DNA of 64,000 bases, from positions 1 to 64,000 of the forward strand of contig MCGO01000132.1 in NCBI GenBank assembly GCA_002104985.1, given 5' to 3'. Numbering within the stretch: position 1 is the first letter of the stretch; every line of letters starts with the position of its first letter. The DNA is from Rhizoclosmatium globosum. Lineage: Eukaryota > Chytridiomycota > Chytridiomycetes > Chytridiales > Chytriomycetaceae. The notes beneath the pieces were generated by a model. That model did not search any database, was not told the DNA's origin, and saw nothing but the letters and a program-made list of their open reading frames with translations. Of the stretch, positions 9,719 through 20,713 are shown piece by piece. Position numbers and translations under genes: made by a program.

Positions 9719-11771
9719 TTATTCAATAAACAATTGTACTCCAGTAATTTGAACAGATGATTCCATGAGACTACATCCAACTGGCTCAGCAGCACCACCA
9801 AGAAACGATGATAAAAAGGACTCAACGATGGATGCTGCGGCGATATTATTAACCTCTCGCTTGAAAAAATGACCTTCATCCGGAAACAGTGCAAAGGTGG
9901 CTGGCATTCCTTCGCTATGAACAGTCTGAAACACCAGCTTCATCTCCTCTCGAATACTCTTCTTTTCAAAGCCACCCTGACCAATTAACAATGGTTTCGC
10001 TATCTGACTCCTGCTCACAATCGGGGATATGGATGTCAAATATTCCAGATCGCTTTTGTCGCAACTAGCATATTGACGAACGTCGGCAAATCCAACAAAA
10101 GATATTGCACATGCAAACACTTCAGGAGTCTTTGTCAATGCGTAAAGAGCTGAATATCCTCCGAAACTCTCGCCATAAAAAGCAATCTTTTCCTTGATTA
10201 CAAGTCCTTCCTCAATTGACCATTTCACCGAATCTGTAGAGACGAATTAAATTTATGGCAATTATGTCCCAAATAAAGTCGTTACCGTTGATGTCATTTT
10301 GAATGTTTAACCATGTTGAATATCCACTTCCACTCATGAACCATTTCTTCCCAAACCCAGGCGTTCCACGAAACATGGGCAAAATCACGATATAACCCCG
10401 CGTTGCAAATAGATGTCTACGTGAACTAAACCCATACCTTGGTCGATAATTAGGTCCTCCGTGTGCTTCCAAAACAGCAGGAAGTGGTTCACGAACATGT
10501 CCATCAATTCCATTCATGCCAGGAGGAACTGTTATATAAACCGTCATTGAAAATCCGTCTCGTGTTGTAATCGTTCGCGTTGTTGTTGTACCCAGTTGAT
10601 ATTCCAACAAGCCAGGACGTGTGCTCAGGAACTGGTAGATATGAGATGTTTGGCGATTGTAAATCCAATAGGAGATGGGAGAATCGAAGCCAGCAACGCG
10701 TAGGATCCACATTTTCCCGTTACGAGTTTGACTATGAACTGTAAACTCGGAATGCTCTCCCACACTATTTTGTATCGTTGTCAGCTCGTTTGACGCGCTG
10801 GGTAAAAGTGTTGTGTAGGTCCTGAAAATAGGTTCGCTTTGGAACGCAAGCAATTGAGATGTAGCGGAATCTCGAAGTATTCCAGTGATATCGCTCTTGT
10901 CATCATATCCAAGAAGCTTCTTTTCTTTCGTTTTTATGTTGAAAGCATATAATGCCGCCATTTCCGTTTGATCGTTTGACAACATCAGCACGCTTGAACT
11001 TTCCGCGTCGTATCCAAGAACTTCGAATATAGATTCATCTGAGAGAGTCAAAGTTTCGAAGAGGAATGTCTCGGCGGATGTATTGGTCTGAGTGACACCG
11101 GTATTCTGCGTTGAACTAGACATATCCACATTCTCTGCAAATTCAAATCGATGCACTTGACTCGCTTGAACAACGATCCCAAATCCACGCTCCAAATCAA
11201 CGTGAACATCCGTGAACCCTTCATCAAACGCAACCAGAAGTCTCCACTCTCCTGACCAAATATCAACCAGATACAAATCCCGGCAAGTTTTCTTTCGTTT
11301 GTTGGAAGCAATTATGATTTGGTTTGGGTGACTCAGAGATATCCAGTGTGATTGCGTTGAGTTTAGAGAGCCACGGGTTGGAGTTAATAACGTTTCTGTG
11401 AGAGTTATTGTATCGAGAGCCCAAATTTCCGTGCCAGAGTTGAAGGCCGCTTGTGGAGGTATTTTTAGGGTCAGTTGATATACATAGAGGACGTGGATCA
11501 GAGAGCATTGTACCTTACCATTCAGGGTGAAGACAAGGACATTTGGATGCGCAGTCCAAATGAAATCTGATATTCGTTTCTTGGTGTCGCAGTCTGTGAT
11601 GCGTTTGGCAGACGTCAAGTCTTCTGCTGAAGCTGCCTCAATCACACAGATATCCACCAAATCCTTCGCTTTGTATTGCTTAAATGCTATCCTACTTCCA
11701 TCGCAATTGACTTGAACATCATCGTATTGAGGATTTCCTGAAAGAAGAGATCGTGGAGGAAGAAGACCCAT
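9719..11771 (-). CDS. S9 family serine peptidase (prolyl-oligopeptidase-like)
   Basis: The N-terminal ~380 residues look like a beta-propeller. A C-terminal alpha/beta-hydrolase domain follows, with EAHGGPNYRPRYGF as oxyanion region, YGESFGGYSAL as nucleophile elbow with catalytic Ser, and FPDEGHFF with catalytic His. Where relatives usually read GQGANDPRV this protein reads GQGGFEKKS, so the catalytic Asp position appears to be Glu. Exons are 11771-11519, 11449-10286 and 10233-9719 (643 aa). The first intron (69 bp) is in frame and might be retained. The splice at 10234-10285 joins NDI to DSVKWSIEEG. There is no signal peptide, so a cytosolic location is inferred. Confidence 0.85.
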
Positions 11772-11823
11772 TTTGAGATGAAAAAACAAAACCCTGGAAA
11801 TCAACGATAATAGAAATATTATT

Positions 11824-13529
11824 CTAAACTACAGTAAGCATATTCAACCAAACCCCCAACTCCCTTCCAGTGGGCCTAACCCCACCATCCCCCTCCAAAC
11901 AAGCACACATAATTCTCACAGCCTCAGAATCCAATAAATCCCCATTCCCAAACTTGATTCTCCCTTCTCCACCAGGGACCTCATCTCCAGGCTGTAACCA
12001 TCGATTCCGCTGTAACCCCGTACTCCCTCCAACCTCCGCCGCAAGACTCCTCCTCATTTCTTTCCCTCGTTCATTTTCACCACTTACAGAGGGCCCAGAA
12101 GCACCGATCCCGGGTTGCATTCCACTCGCCCAGAACCCGCGTCGAATTCCCATCATCATGAAAACACTGCTTCCGGCACCGCTGAATGGTGCGATTCCTG
12201 TTGCGGCGACGTAGAGGGTTGCGCCGATGGCGTATATGTCGACAGGGTAACTGTATTCTTTCCCGTTTGTTGTTCCAAACATTTCGGGGGCCATGTATGC
12301 TTGAGTTCCGCGACCGAGGCCGTCGGTGAGCGAACCTGTGCGGGAAGTGCGGAGGGATTGGGCGTCGGAGAGTTCGGAGCGGAAACGGGATAGGAAGGAG
12401 GATGGGATTGGGGAGAGGATTGAGAGAGGTTGAGGGGAGGGAAGTGTTAGGGACGCATCAGATATACCTGAAGTTTCTCTTGTGAGTGGAGTTGTTGGTG
12501 TTGGAATTAATGTTGGGGACATTGTTAGATGGTTATCTATAGGTGCTGTTGGAGTTGTTGGAGTGATTGGAGAGTATTGGATAGAGGCAGATAAGGGAAG
12601 GGAAGGCGGTGGTGGTTGGAATCCTTGAACTGGAAGCGCGTTTCCAAAGTCACCCAGCTTCACATCCAAGTTGTCATTGAGCTGCACCAAAAATTCAATA
12701 TAAACCACAATCTTAAACGGCAAAGGCTACATACCAAACAATTATGCGGCTTCACATCGTGATGAACGTATCCAAACGAATGCACATAATCAATAGCACT
12801 AGCCAACTGTTTCGCCCACTTCATCCAAACATCCTGCCCAACACCTTCCCCAACCATACTCTCAATATAATCCATCATAGTCCCCCGCGTCGCTAGTTCC
12901 AATACTACAAACATTCTAGGTACACCTTCATCCTCATCCTCATCATCACTATGCATCCAATCCATCTCATCCCCATCCGCACTCGCGTCGCTAGGCCGCC
13001 TTCGACTCCGCCTATGTTTGCTTCCTCGAGACTGTGCACTCAAACGCGCTTTATCGTCACTGCCACCAACATTCTCTTCACTCGTGGTTCCAATCAACTC
13101 AAGAATGTTCGGGTGTCCGATGAGCGTGCGAAGGACTTTTGCTTCCTTGATAGCAAGATCGAAGCACTCATGTGACGCGTGCATTTGTTTCACGGCGCAG
13201 GGGGTATAGGTTGAAGAGGTTGGAGACGTTGCAGTTGACGTTGTGAGTGTGTATGATGCTAGGTATACTTTTGCGTAGCGTCCGTTCCCGAGAAAGTTTT
13301 TTCGAAGTGGGAGGAACTTAACGTGGAGGTTTGGAGGGTTTGGTTTTGCGAGGCTGGATAAGTCTGGGAGTGGTGGCAGTGTGGGTTGTAGGCTTGTTGG
13401 GTCTGGAGTTTGTGTTGTTGGAGAGGCAAAAGTGGGACTGGCTGTGACTAGTGTGGTTGAGATTGGCGGCAAGTGCTTCGAGTTGGTGTTGGAGGTCTCA
13501 GAGAGTATCGTTCCAGCTGCAGTTCCCAT
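11824..13529 (-). CDS. Protein kinase with divergent HHD motif and long activation-segment insert
   Basis: Kinase landmarks appear in order. The Gly-loop is FLGNGRYAKVYLA, the ATP Lys is in CAVKQM, the alpha-C Glu in IKEAKVLRTL, the catalytic loop is VHHDVKPHN, DFG is in KLGDFGN, and APE is in YMAPEMFG. The HRD Arg is His (HHD), so it is a non-RD-type kinase. An acidic and Arg-rich insert (SRGSKHRRSRRRPSD, SDDEDEDEG) sits in the N-lobe. About 115 Pro/Ser/Thr-rich residues separate DFG from APE. Two exons, 13529-12735 and 12681-11824, give 550 aa. Substrates are unknown. All key catalytic residues are present, so activity is expected. Confidence 0.85.
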
Positions 13530-13841
13530 CAATTATTAAGAAATTTTAGTTGATTGTTGTAAGTGACGTGGAAGGCGTGGCAAAGTCGAAAACGAATATC
13601 AAAGAAGTTGACAATTGTTATGGTACCACGATTTTCTGGCTTTTTTAATGTATGTGCCCATTTCTCCAGCCATATCTCGCTCTTTCTTTGAATTTTTTTG
13701 GTTCATTCCTCACTGTTTTTGTGACTTCGTGATTCCTATGCTCACTACTTGACATCGTTCCTCGCTTCTTTCTTCCGACTTCGCTGCCATCAACGCTCCT
13801 GTTTTGTCTATCGACTTCACCAATTCCAATACTCGCTTCCC
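13530..13841. other. Intergenic between kinase and Ser-rich protein
   Basis: This is the upstream region of the kinase gene. A minus-strand ORF at 13645-13845 (REASIGIGEVDRQ...) could be a spliced last exon of the neighbouring Ser-rich gene, using the GTGAGT donor near 13870. That is undecided. Confidence 0.4.
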
Positions 13842-14822
13842 TCACAAAACTGAATCATGGTACTCACATGTAATTGGCATAATCTTTTCTGAAGCCAAAG
13901 TGATTGGAAAAGAAATATCCATTCCAACAGGTGCAGTAGCAGACCGCAGAGGAATAAAACCTTGAGTAGTAGGCAAAACAGGAGGAGTCCTAGAATATTC
14001 CGTTGACGGTTCCTGATCCAAATCAACAAACCCTCTCGGAGTACGTGTAGACGGAGTTGATTGTTCCACGGGATCTGATTGACGGACGTTACGCAGTGCA
14101 GAAGAAGATGTTGTAGGTGATGGAAGATCGTATCGGCTGAAAGTTTCTGAAGCTGCTGAACGCCAGTCAGGATTGTGAGATGATTGTGAGCCGTAGTGTT
14201 TTGGGGCTGGAGTTGGATGCGTCTCTAGGGCTTTCACTTCCTCTTCTGTCATTTTAAGCACCTAAAACGGAAGCGTCAGTGTTTTGTATTCTAAGTGAGT
14301 GAGTTTCAAACACGGACTCACCGGTTTTGTGACAGCATGATCCATAAAGAAGATGTCGTTTCTCCGCGGTTGAACCGGGACGGAAGCTGCACGAATTGGA
14401 GGATCGGCACGCACAAATGGCTGTGATATTGAGTGGGCTGCATCAAAGTCGAAGAAGGTGCGTGTCTTTTGGTCTGATTGATTTGGCTGATTCGGCGGAA
14501 GAGGATCGGGTTTCAGTTGGCCGAGTTCCCAAAGGTCGCGCTTTGAACCGAGCACCGAGTTTGAATGTGAATTGTTTGACGATGCGGAGAACGTGCGCTG
14601 GTTTAGTTGGTTGGTTGGTTCGTTGGTTGGTTTAGTTGGGTTTAAGTTGACGAGGTGGTGGTGGTAGGTAGAACAGGGTGGTTAAAGTGGTCAAGGTGGT
14701 GGGTGGGTGGTGGATAGGTACTAGGGCAGACTCACAGCAAGACCAGGGACGCTGTGCTGACTGCCACTTGCCGCACGTCCTTTGCCACCAAGACTCGAGT
14801 CGGTGCGATGGAGTTCCTTCAT
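13842..14822 (-). CDS. Ser/Thr/Pro-rich hypothetical protein
   Basis: No family was recognised. Three exons fit with preserved frame: 14822-14736 (MKELHRTDSSLGGKGRAASG), 14597-14322 and 14261-13842, giving 260 aa. The first intron (138 bp) contains GGTT repeats. The protein is polar and apparently disordered, with short motifs such as KTRTFFDFDAA, RRNDIFFMDHAVTKP, RTPRGFVDLD and a lone helical stretch MTEEEVKALE. Many SP/TP sites suggest phosphorylation. The 3' end is uncertain. Translation either reads through to TGA at 13842 (EYHDSVL) or splices at the GTGAGT near 13870 into a downstream exon. Confidence 0.6.
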
Positions 14823-15188
14823 TTGTGCGTGCGTGAATCACGGTTGAGGTTGAGTGCCTTTCTCTCGCTGCCTGGCTTTCCTTCGAGAAGCTTTTTTGCA
14901 TCTCCGCTTGAAACCACTTTTGGTTGCATGGCTGTCATTGGGTGGCGTTCGTGAAACTTTCTTTGGCCTTTCATCAAATCGAAATGTATTAGAAGTAAAG
15001 AGAGAACCTTGCTTTGCTTGGTGTGCTGGTGTTGATGTCACGCGTTTCGGTAGCGGGATTCCCCCTTGACCCACAAAATCACCGGCAAAAACATGAAACC
15101 TGGTTTTTATTTGGATTTAACACAGATATGCACAGCTCACGAGCCTCCGTTGGCACTGGTCTCTTTGAATATTCCTTTTTCCAGTCGT
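14823..15188. other. Intergenic, no gene seen
   Basis: This is the 5' flank of the Ser-rich gene and 3' flank of the LITAF gene. A basic minus-strand ORF (14838-15074) overlaps it but shows no domain, and its lack of splice logic argues against coding. Confidence 0.45.
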
Positions 15189-16011
15189 TTATGCTGGCAC
15201 AACAGCCAACACCCTCCGACACCCAGGACACTTGTGCACTTGATCCTGACACCGCGGTGCAACAAGCGGAACAAAGAAACAACAACCCAATCCAACCAAA
15301 CACAAAAACGCACTCGTGAGCCATGCCAAGCAGCCCGGTGCATTCTCAACCACCGATTGACAGTTTGCTTGACAGAACGGGCAGAACATGAGCACTGATT
15401 CCGATGTATCAATCACTATTGTTTGGGCGGGCACGAGTAACGGCTGCGTGTCCAGAGAGAGTGTGGTTTGGTTTGGCTGGTGGCTGTAGTACGAGTAAGA
15501 GTGGCCCGAGAAGCCTGTTGACGATGTTGTTGAGTGCGAGTCGCCAGTTGTTGGGATGCTGCTCTGAAATGTGAGTACTGTGTGTGCGCCTCCGACTCCG
15601 ACTCCGCCTCCACCTCCACCAACCACGGCTCCTCCTCCGCCGCCGCTGACTGGTGCTCCACCAACAATAAAGGAAGCTTGTTGATTAGGACTGTAGTGCG
15701 GCATGTGGGTGGTGGCAAAGACGAGTGGCGGTTGCTGGAATGGGCCTTGCGAAATGTACTGTACTTGCGACACGTGTTGGGACTGTGGTCCCGTGTGCAA
15801 CATCCCTGGCGCAGTTGAAAAGGTTTGGGATACAAAGCCGGGCTGTGATCCAGAATCATAGGTTGAGTCATATCTGTTTCTTTTCTATCAGATCAACTAC
15901 ATTCTTCAACCAATTGGCTCAGACTCACGCTGGTGGAGGCGCTTGCTGTCCTTGCTGTTGCTGAAGATGCTGCTCGGTGGTGCTGTCAGGAAACTGCTTG
16001 GAATGTGACAT
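15189..16011 (-). CDS. LITAF-domain membrane-associated protein
   Basis: The C-terminal ~70 residues form a LITAF zinc domain. FCPFCQANC is the first Cys pair, CLAWLTSAFLCLVGLGCCFF is the membrane-inserting hydrophobic stretch, and VHKCPGCRRVLA is the second Cys pair. Relatives sit on the cytosolic face of late endosomes and lysosomes. The N-terminus is Gln/Pro/Gly-rich and includes PPPAY, a WW/NEDD4-type PPxY motif formed exactly across the splice junction. Exons 16011-15929 and 15873-15189 (intron 55 bp) give 255 aa. Endosomal sorting is inferred from the family. Confidence 0.85.
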
Positions 16012-16694
16012 GATTGCCAGAGTGAGTTTTCGTGGACTTTTCGAGAATGAAATCTGAATCCCACGATTCGATCAAACCAGGTGTCTCTCATTTATTATAT
16101 TAAAAGGCAAAAAGAATGGAAAATGTCGGTGGAGAACATGGTGTCTATCACTGTATCGCATGTATTCTTTGCCGTAGAGAACAAGCCTCCAAGCGTTATA
16201 ACGAAAGGTGGTTGACCGAACCCCAAAATGTCTGAATGAAATAGTATCAGTCACTTTTGACAAGGCCAACGATTCTGTTCCTGAGCCTTTTTGAAAGATT
16301 ACATTAAACCCCACCTTTCAATTTGTTACTCTATCGAATTTTGAGTGTTGACGCGACAGTGTGAACGGATGAACAATTAAACTACAATCGTACATGGATG
16401 GATGGAACGGGTATCAACGTTTATGACAAAGAGGATGGCTCGGAGTATTGATCCCAAGCACGAGTCTTCACATTCATTCTATCGCCCTCTGCTAATTTGA
16501 TGTTCGGTGGAAGAAATTTGCTGCCATTGAATGTTGGCTTTCTAATTGATGCGAGAATCAACAATAAGAAGACTCTTCCGTAATCACTGAAGAACCACGC
16601 AACGACAATAACTTTGAATGCATTGTTTTCGATTTTGTGGTTTATTATGTTCGTCTGTACAGAAGAGGTGTGACTTGCAGAGGTGTATATTCAA
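16012..16694. other. Intergenic, no gene seen
   Basis: About 680 bp between the LITAF gene start and the SEM1 stop. A small minus ORF (16072-16314) has no recognisable features. AT-rich with no clear repeats. Confidence 0.5.
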
Positions 16695-17115
16695 TCACAT
16701 TTTCATTGCGCTTGAAACCTTCTTCTTCTCAGCCCTAACGATTAAAAACCAGATTAGCAAATTCACGGGTGTGTATGCCCTAAAAGACGTACGCCAGGAG
16801 CACCGCAAAGTCCGTCTCGTTGTCGTCGTCTTCCCACGAATCCTTCCAGGCATTCAGTTCCTTCTCTGCGGCTTCGACGGCGTCCCATCCTGAAAAAGGC
16901 GATGGTGAGTCAGAGCGAGTGCGAGAGAAGAGAGAAGAGAGAAGAGAGAAGAGAGAGGACTGCGACGCACCAATGACTTCCTTGTCCGCGGATGGAAAGT
17001 CTTCAAACTCGTCGTCTTCTTCGATGGTCGATACTACTTTCTTCTTTTCTTCTGGTTTGGCGGTGGCGGCGGCGGCGGCTGGGGCAGCCTTCTTGTCGTC
17101 GGTTTTGCTGACCAT
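16695..17115 (-). CDS. SEM1: 26S proteasome lid subunit SEM1/DSS1
   Basis: This is a small acidic intrinsically disordered protein of the proteasome lid, also found in TREX-2 and BRCA2 complexes in other organisms. Two acidic hydrophobic binding sites are recognisable, EEDDEFEDFPSADKE and NAWKDSWEDDDNETDF. They are preceded by a Lys/Ala-rich leader. Exons 17115-16971, 16889-16793 and 16734-16695 give 93 aa (family ~70-95). The 81-bp first intron holds an AGAGAAG purine/pyrimidine repeat. Without the second intron the protein would end AVLLAYVF. With it, it ends in a basic helix as in homologues. A PCID2/Thp1-type TREX-2 partner is encoded at 43965-45499. Confidence 0.85.
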
Positions 17116-17486
17116 TTGAGGTGGTTGGTTTGTTGTTGGGTTGTTTTTTGAAGCAGCTTTTGCAACGCGTCCTGGTGCCAGTTCACTTGCCCGAACTTCC
17201 TAACAGGTATAGGGAAAGATATATTCTAATCTAATTACAACAAGGAACTCCTCTCGAAAACCTTCCACTCTTTGTATAGAACTTGTCAGAATTTAATGTT
17301 GAACAAACGAAATTGAACAAGGAACAAAGAAAGGAACGACATTTCCAGTTTTCCTTCCTTCTTGTCTCATAATTATAATGCATGAGGCACAATATTTTAT
17401 TCAAGAGACGAGAGGGAGAAAGTTAGGTAGCAATAAAAAAACTAAAAACGAGAAGCATTGAAAAAGATGGTCATAAAAACCACAGA
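17116..17486. other. Intergenic, no gene seen
   Basis: AT-rich, with an AATATTTTATT run near 17392. It is the upstream region of SEM1 and 3' flank of the next minus-strand gene. No coding signal. Confidence 0.5.
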
Positions 17487-18968
17487 TTAATGTCCACTGT
17501 AAGCTAGAACAGGAAGTCCACCATCCACTCGAATTGGAATATCCTTAACAGGCCCTTCAGAAGTATCATCCTCTTCCAATCCAAAGATATCATCCCCATC
17601 CTCATCATCGTCATCATCCACAACAGTATCCTCTTCAACAGGATCTTCATCGTCGTCATCCATTTCATACACTACAAATTCAACAACATCCACATGCCAC
17701 CTGAACCGAACACCCGCCTCCTGCATCCTCCTCCTTTGTTCTTTTGGAGTCACTGGAGTCGAAGTGAATGAACGCGTCATCATGGAGACACCACCTGCAG
17801 AAGAGCGACCGTCTTTGATGCTGATGGAATGATTGGAAGACGCAGTATCATCCATATTGTGTTTCAGAAATGGGTCCCGTTTAAGAATACTTTTCAGGTG
17901 CGGTGGAGATTGGTATGGTTTTGAGGAGGAGGAAGAGGAGGAGGGAGTTGTCAAATTGAGGGCAATTGATTTTCTGGGTTTGATGGCGGCAAGGAGGGGG
18001 GAAAGGGAGAGAGCGGGTGGGGAGCGTTGGGAGAGTGCTTCAGAAGATTCTTGGATACGGTATTCGAGAGTAGATATTTTGTGGCGGAGGGAGTAAATGC
18101 GGGGGTCAATGTCATTTTCAATCTTCTCAGTCTGGGTCTGTGGTGTAGCAATTGGGGGTGATACGTGCATGATATAGTCTGGCGAAGGCGTCATAGGCCG
18201 CATGATGCCTGGCGAGAACAAGGGCGAAGCGAGTTGATCGTTGTCGTTTGAGTCGTCTTGATCCGATTCATCCAAGTCGTCGTCGTCGAGTTCGAGTTCG
18301 AGTTCGAGATCCGGAGTCGGAGTCGCAACCGCCGTTCCCGACGAAACCGAAGAAGTCGAAGTCCTTGTCGAGTTTGGCGACACGGACATTGAGCGTTGTC
18401 GCAGTTGAAGGCCCATCAGAGACAACGTGGTCAGATCGAGCGACCGCCGCTTTTCTTCGATGCTCATTCGGCGATGGTTCTTTTCGGAGGAAGACAAAGT
18501 GGCGGTGGCGGTGGTGCGCGGCGACGTTGACGAGGGGAAGTCCATTGATCGGCGGCCGTTGTTGCGCGTGGGACTCAGTTGGCGAAGGAGGACAGGTGGT
18601 ACATCCGCATTCGTGTTCGTATAGGCACTGGTACTACTACTACTACTAGTACTTGCGTGTCCTCCGCTGCGAGTCGATGCCTTCTTCTCGACCTGGTGCA
18701 GTCGGTGTCGCGCTACGGCCAGATCAACCTTGTCCAACGTCCGTGCAATGAAGGCAAGCGGTGCATAGCCGGTGCTGCCCGTGCGTGGCAGCGACTCTTT
18801 CCATTCGGCGAATGTCCGCATCCGTGCTTTTTGCATGAAGGTTGAAGACGGTGGATCAGACACACTTTCAATCACAATCAAAAGTGCAACTGCCAAAATG
18901 ACTAAAGGGTGGCAGCATACAGAACTTAATTCTGCATATGAAACAACGGACAGGATCCTATTCGCCAT
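17487..18968 (-). CDS. Acidic, low-complexity hypothetical protein with one N-terminal membrane segment
   Basis: No family was recognised. A single exon of 493 codons runs from ATG 18968 (MANRILSVVSYAELSS). A hydrophobic segment (PLVILAVALLIVIESV) near residues 20-37 could be a signal anchor. A folded-looking stretch RTFAEWKESLPRTGSTGYAP follows, then ~300 Ser/Thr/Pro-rich residues with poly-Ser. Near the C-terminus GVRFRWHVDVVEFVVYEM is followed by very acidic tracts (DDDDEDPVEEDTVVDDDDD). The RF-W-x-VDV-V-EF pattern is the most likely conserved element. The protein could be a membrane-tethered regulator, but no function is claimed. Confidence 0.65.
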   Translation of the reverse strand: MANRILSVVSYAELSSVCCHPLVILAVALLIVIESVSDPPSSTFMQKARMRTFAEWKESLPRTGSTGYAPLAFIARTLDKVDLAVARHRLHQVEKKASTRSGGHASTSSSSSTSAYTNTNADVPPVLLRQLSPTRNNGRRSMDFPSSTSPRTTATATLSSSEKNHRRMSIEEKRRSLDLTTLSLMGLQLRQRSMSVSPNSTRTSTSSVSSGTAVATPTPDLELELELDDDDLDESDQDDSNDNDQLASPLFSPGIMRPMTPSPDYIMHVSPPIATPQTQTEKIENDIDPRIYSLRHKISTLEYRIQESSEALSQRSPPALSLSPLLAAIKPRKSIALNLTTPSSSSSSSKPYQSPPHLKSILKRDPFLKHNMDDTASSNHSISIKDGRSSAGGVSMMTRSFTSTPVTPKEQRRRMQEAGVRFRWHVDVVEFVVYEMDDDDEDPVEEDTVVDDDDDEDGDDIFGLEEDDTSEGPVKDIPIRVDGGLPVLAYSGH

Positions 18969-19305
18969 TAACACTCCCTTTTTCTTCAGATGTGGCTAAA
19001 ACAACGTCAGCCACAAGTCAGCTGATAAGCCTGAGAGCATACACTAATGATTAATTCACATAAACGTAGTCAGTCCATTAATACGAGTGCAGCAATGTAC
19101 TGTACAATACAGTTCCCGATCTCCATTGCTGAACTCTCACCACAATGACAATCAATTCAACAAAGCAAATAAAGAGAAGATTAATCATTATATTGTAAGC
19201 ATGCCAGAAACTTGAAAATGGAAAGAATGATACGTGATAAAAGTGCAACGATGATAACCCATACGAATAATTATAAAACCCCCTAACATGCAAGAGCATA
19301 GCTAC
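18969..19305. other. Intergenic, no gene seen
   Basis: AT-rich region upstream of the acidic protein gene and downstream of the WOPR gene. A minus ORF at 19078-19299 is AT-rich with no features. Confidence 0.5.
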
Positions 19306-20713
19306 TCAAAGGCACATCTTCTTCAAAGGATTTAGAACGACAGTAGATTGCATCCAGTCACGAGACAGAGCAGCAGAAATCCCAAGAAGTCTTGATTCCA
19401 ACGACAAGCTTTCTTGCTTTGGACTCATGGCAGGGCTAGCCAAATGAGGGACTGGCTCTTCAGATACAGCATCTTCGAAAGTACGCTTCCTCGAAATTTG
19501 CAAAACTGGCAAAGCAACAACTGGCTTGACAGGTGCAACAGCCTGAGCCCCATACCGTTCAAAGAACCCACACTCAGATGGAGTCTGCAACACTTCACCA
19601 TCAGCCAACCGTCTAGAATCAACACCACAGCTCGACCCAACCGCACTCTCTCCATAATGCATTGCAACATCATGAGGGAAGAAGTAGGAAATCACACGGT
19701 ACTTGACACCATCACTTCCCACAATTGTGATGGTACGTTTCGCAAACCCTTGCGCAACAAGACGCGTGTTGGGTCGGAACGACGTTGTAGCAAATCGGCA
19801 CTTTGCGTTGAGTGTCTGCACACTGGAAGGAGACGAAACAGCTGCCGCCTTTTTGGTCGATTCGACTTCACGATACAACAAAAAGTCTCCATGGATACGA
19901 GAAGGAGACCACGAGGAACCATCTATTGGATAGGAAAAAAAAGAGAGGTCCATGAGTTATGATGTGGGCTGACAAATTCTAAACAAACCTCGCCACCGTG
20001 TCAACTGTGTGTTTCCCCCTGACTCTGCAAACACAATCACAGATCCGCTGCGCAGTTTTGCATCTGCTGGTACAATCTTAAGAGGTCGGATGGCGCCGGC
20101 GATAACTGCTTCCACGAGTAGGTTTGCGTCTTGCTTATCTTTCACAAAGCCGAACCATGATTCAAAGGATGTCAATTGCTTTGGCGATGGTAGTAGTGGT
20201 AGTTTGGTTGTGGCGGAGGTGGATGTGGAGCTGATAGATGCTTGTTTGGGTGACCCATGTGCTTGGAGTCCTAACCCTGTTGATGCTGGAGACGGGCACA
20301 CTTCCGGCGATGGTGAAGCCGATGAAGAGTATGAAGAGAGTGTAGGTGTTGGAAGTGGTACTGGAGAAGCTGTTCGTGCTGCAGGAGAGTATCGCGCTGA
20401 ACAGGGGCTTGAGAGCGCCAGTAGTGTTTGAGCTTGCGAAATGGAATCTTGGTCGAAATGCAGTAGTGACATGCTCATTCTAAGGTGGTGTTGTTAGCAG
20501 TCTGACTTCGCCTTTAGCAGTTATGGTAGTGGATACGCACTTTGGGTTGGATTGGTCCAGAACTGTTTGTTTTTCCGCAACACAAAAGGGAGCCCGAAAA
20601 AATCTTGAAATATCATCCTTGCCAACCCCCATGAGTTTTATCTTACATCTACCTGACAAATCCGCAGCCTTACAAATCAAAGCATAGTGCTGCTTCACCA
20701 GATGGATTCCCAT
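19306..20713 (-). CDS. WOPR-domain (Gti1/Pac2) transcription factor
   Basis: This is a fungal regulator related to Wor1/Ryp1/Sge1/Pac2. WOPRa is seen as SWFGFVKDKQDANLLVEA...RSGSVIVFAE and WOPRb as RWRDGSSWSPSRIHGDFLLY. The latter is restored only by removing the 66-bp intron 19923-19988. KRTITIVG...YRVISYF follows, as in the end of WOPRb. A basic patch (SRKRTF) may help nuclear import. ATG 20478 gives a 368-aa protein. A further upstream exon (20713-20541, MGIHLVKQHYA...) joins in frame across a GTGCGT..TTAG 61-bp intron to give 426 aa. I favour the longer form weakly. Targets are unknown. Confidence 0.85.

Noticed and set aside
11450..11518. Treating the in-frame 69-bp segment of the S9 gene as coding
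   Set aside because: It has GTAAGG and ACAAG ends and an atypical translation (VQCSLIHVLYVYQLTLK) within the propeller. An intron is more likely, though retention would not break the frame.
14600..14640. GGTT-type tandem repeat considered as telomere-like
   Set aside because: The unit is TTGG/GGTT, not TTAGGG-like, is short, and lies inside an intron of the Ser-rich gene.
15416..15871. ORF overlapping the LITAF gene in another frame
   Set aside because: The other frame carries the LITAF Cys motifs and splices cleanly. This one is Gln/Ser/Thr-rich shadow.
16907..16960. AGAGAAG tandem run considered as a microsatellite or regulatory element
   Set aside because: It lies within the first intron of SEM1 as a polypyrimidine tract on the coding strand. 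No further role is supported.
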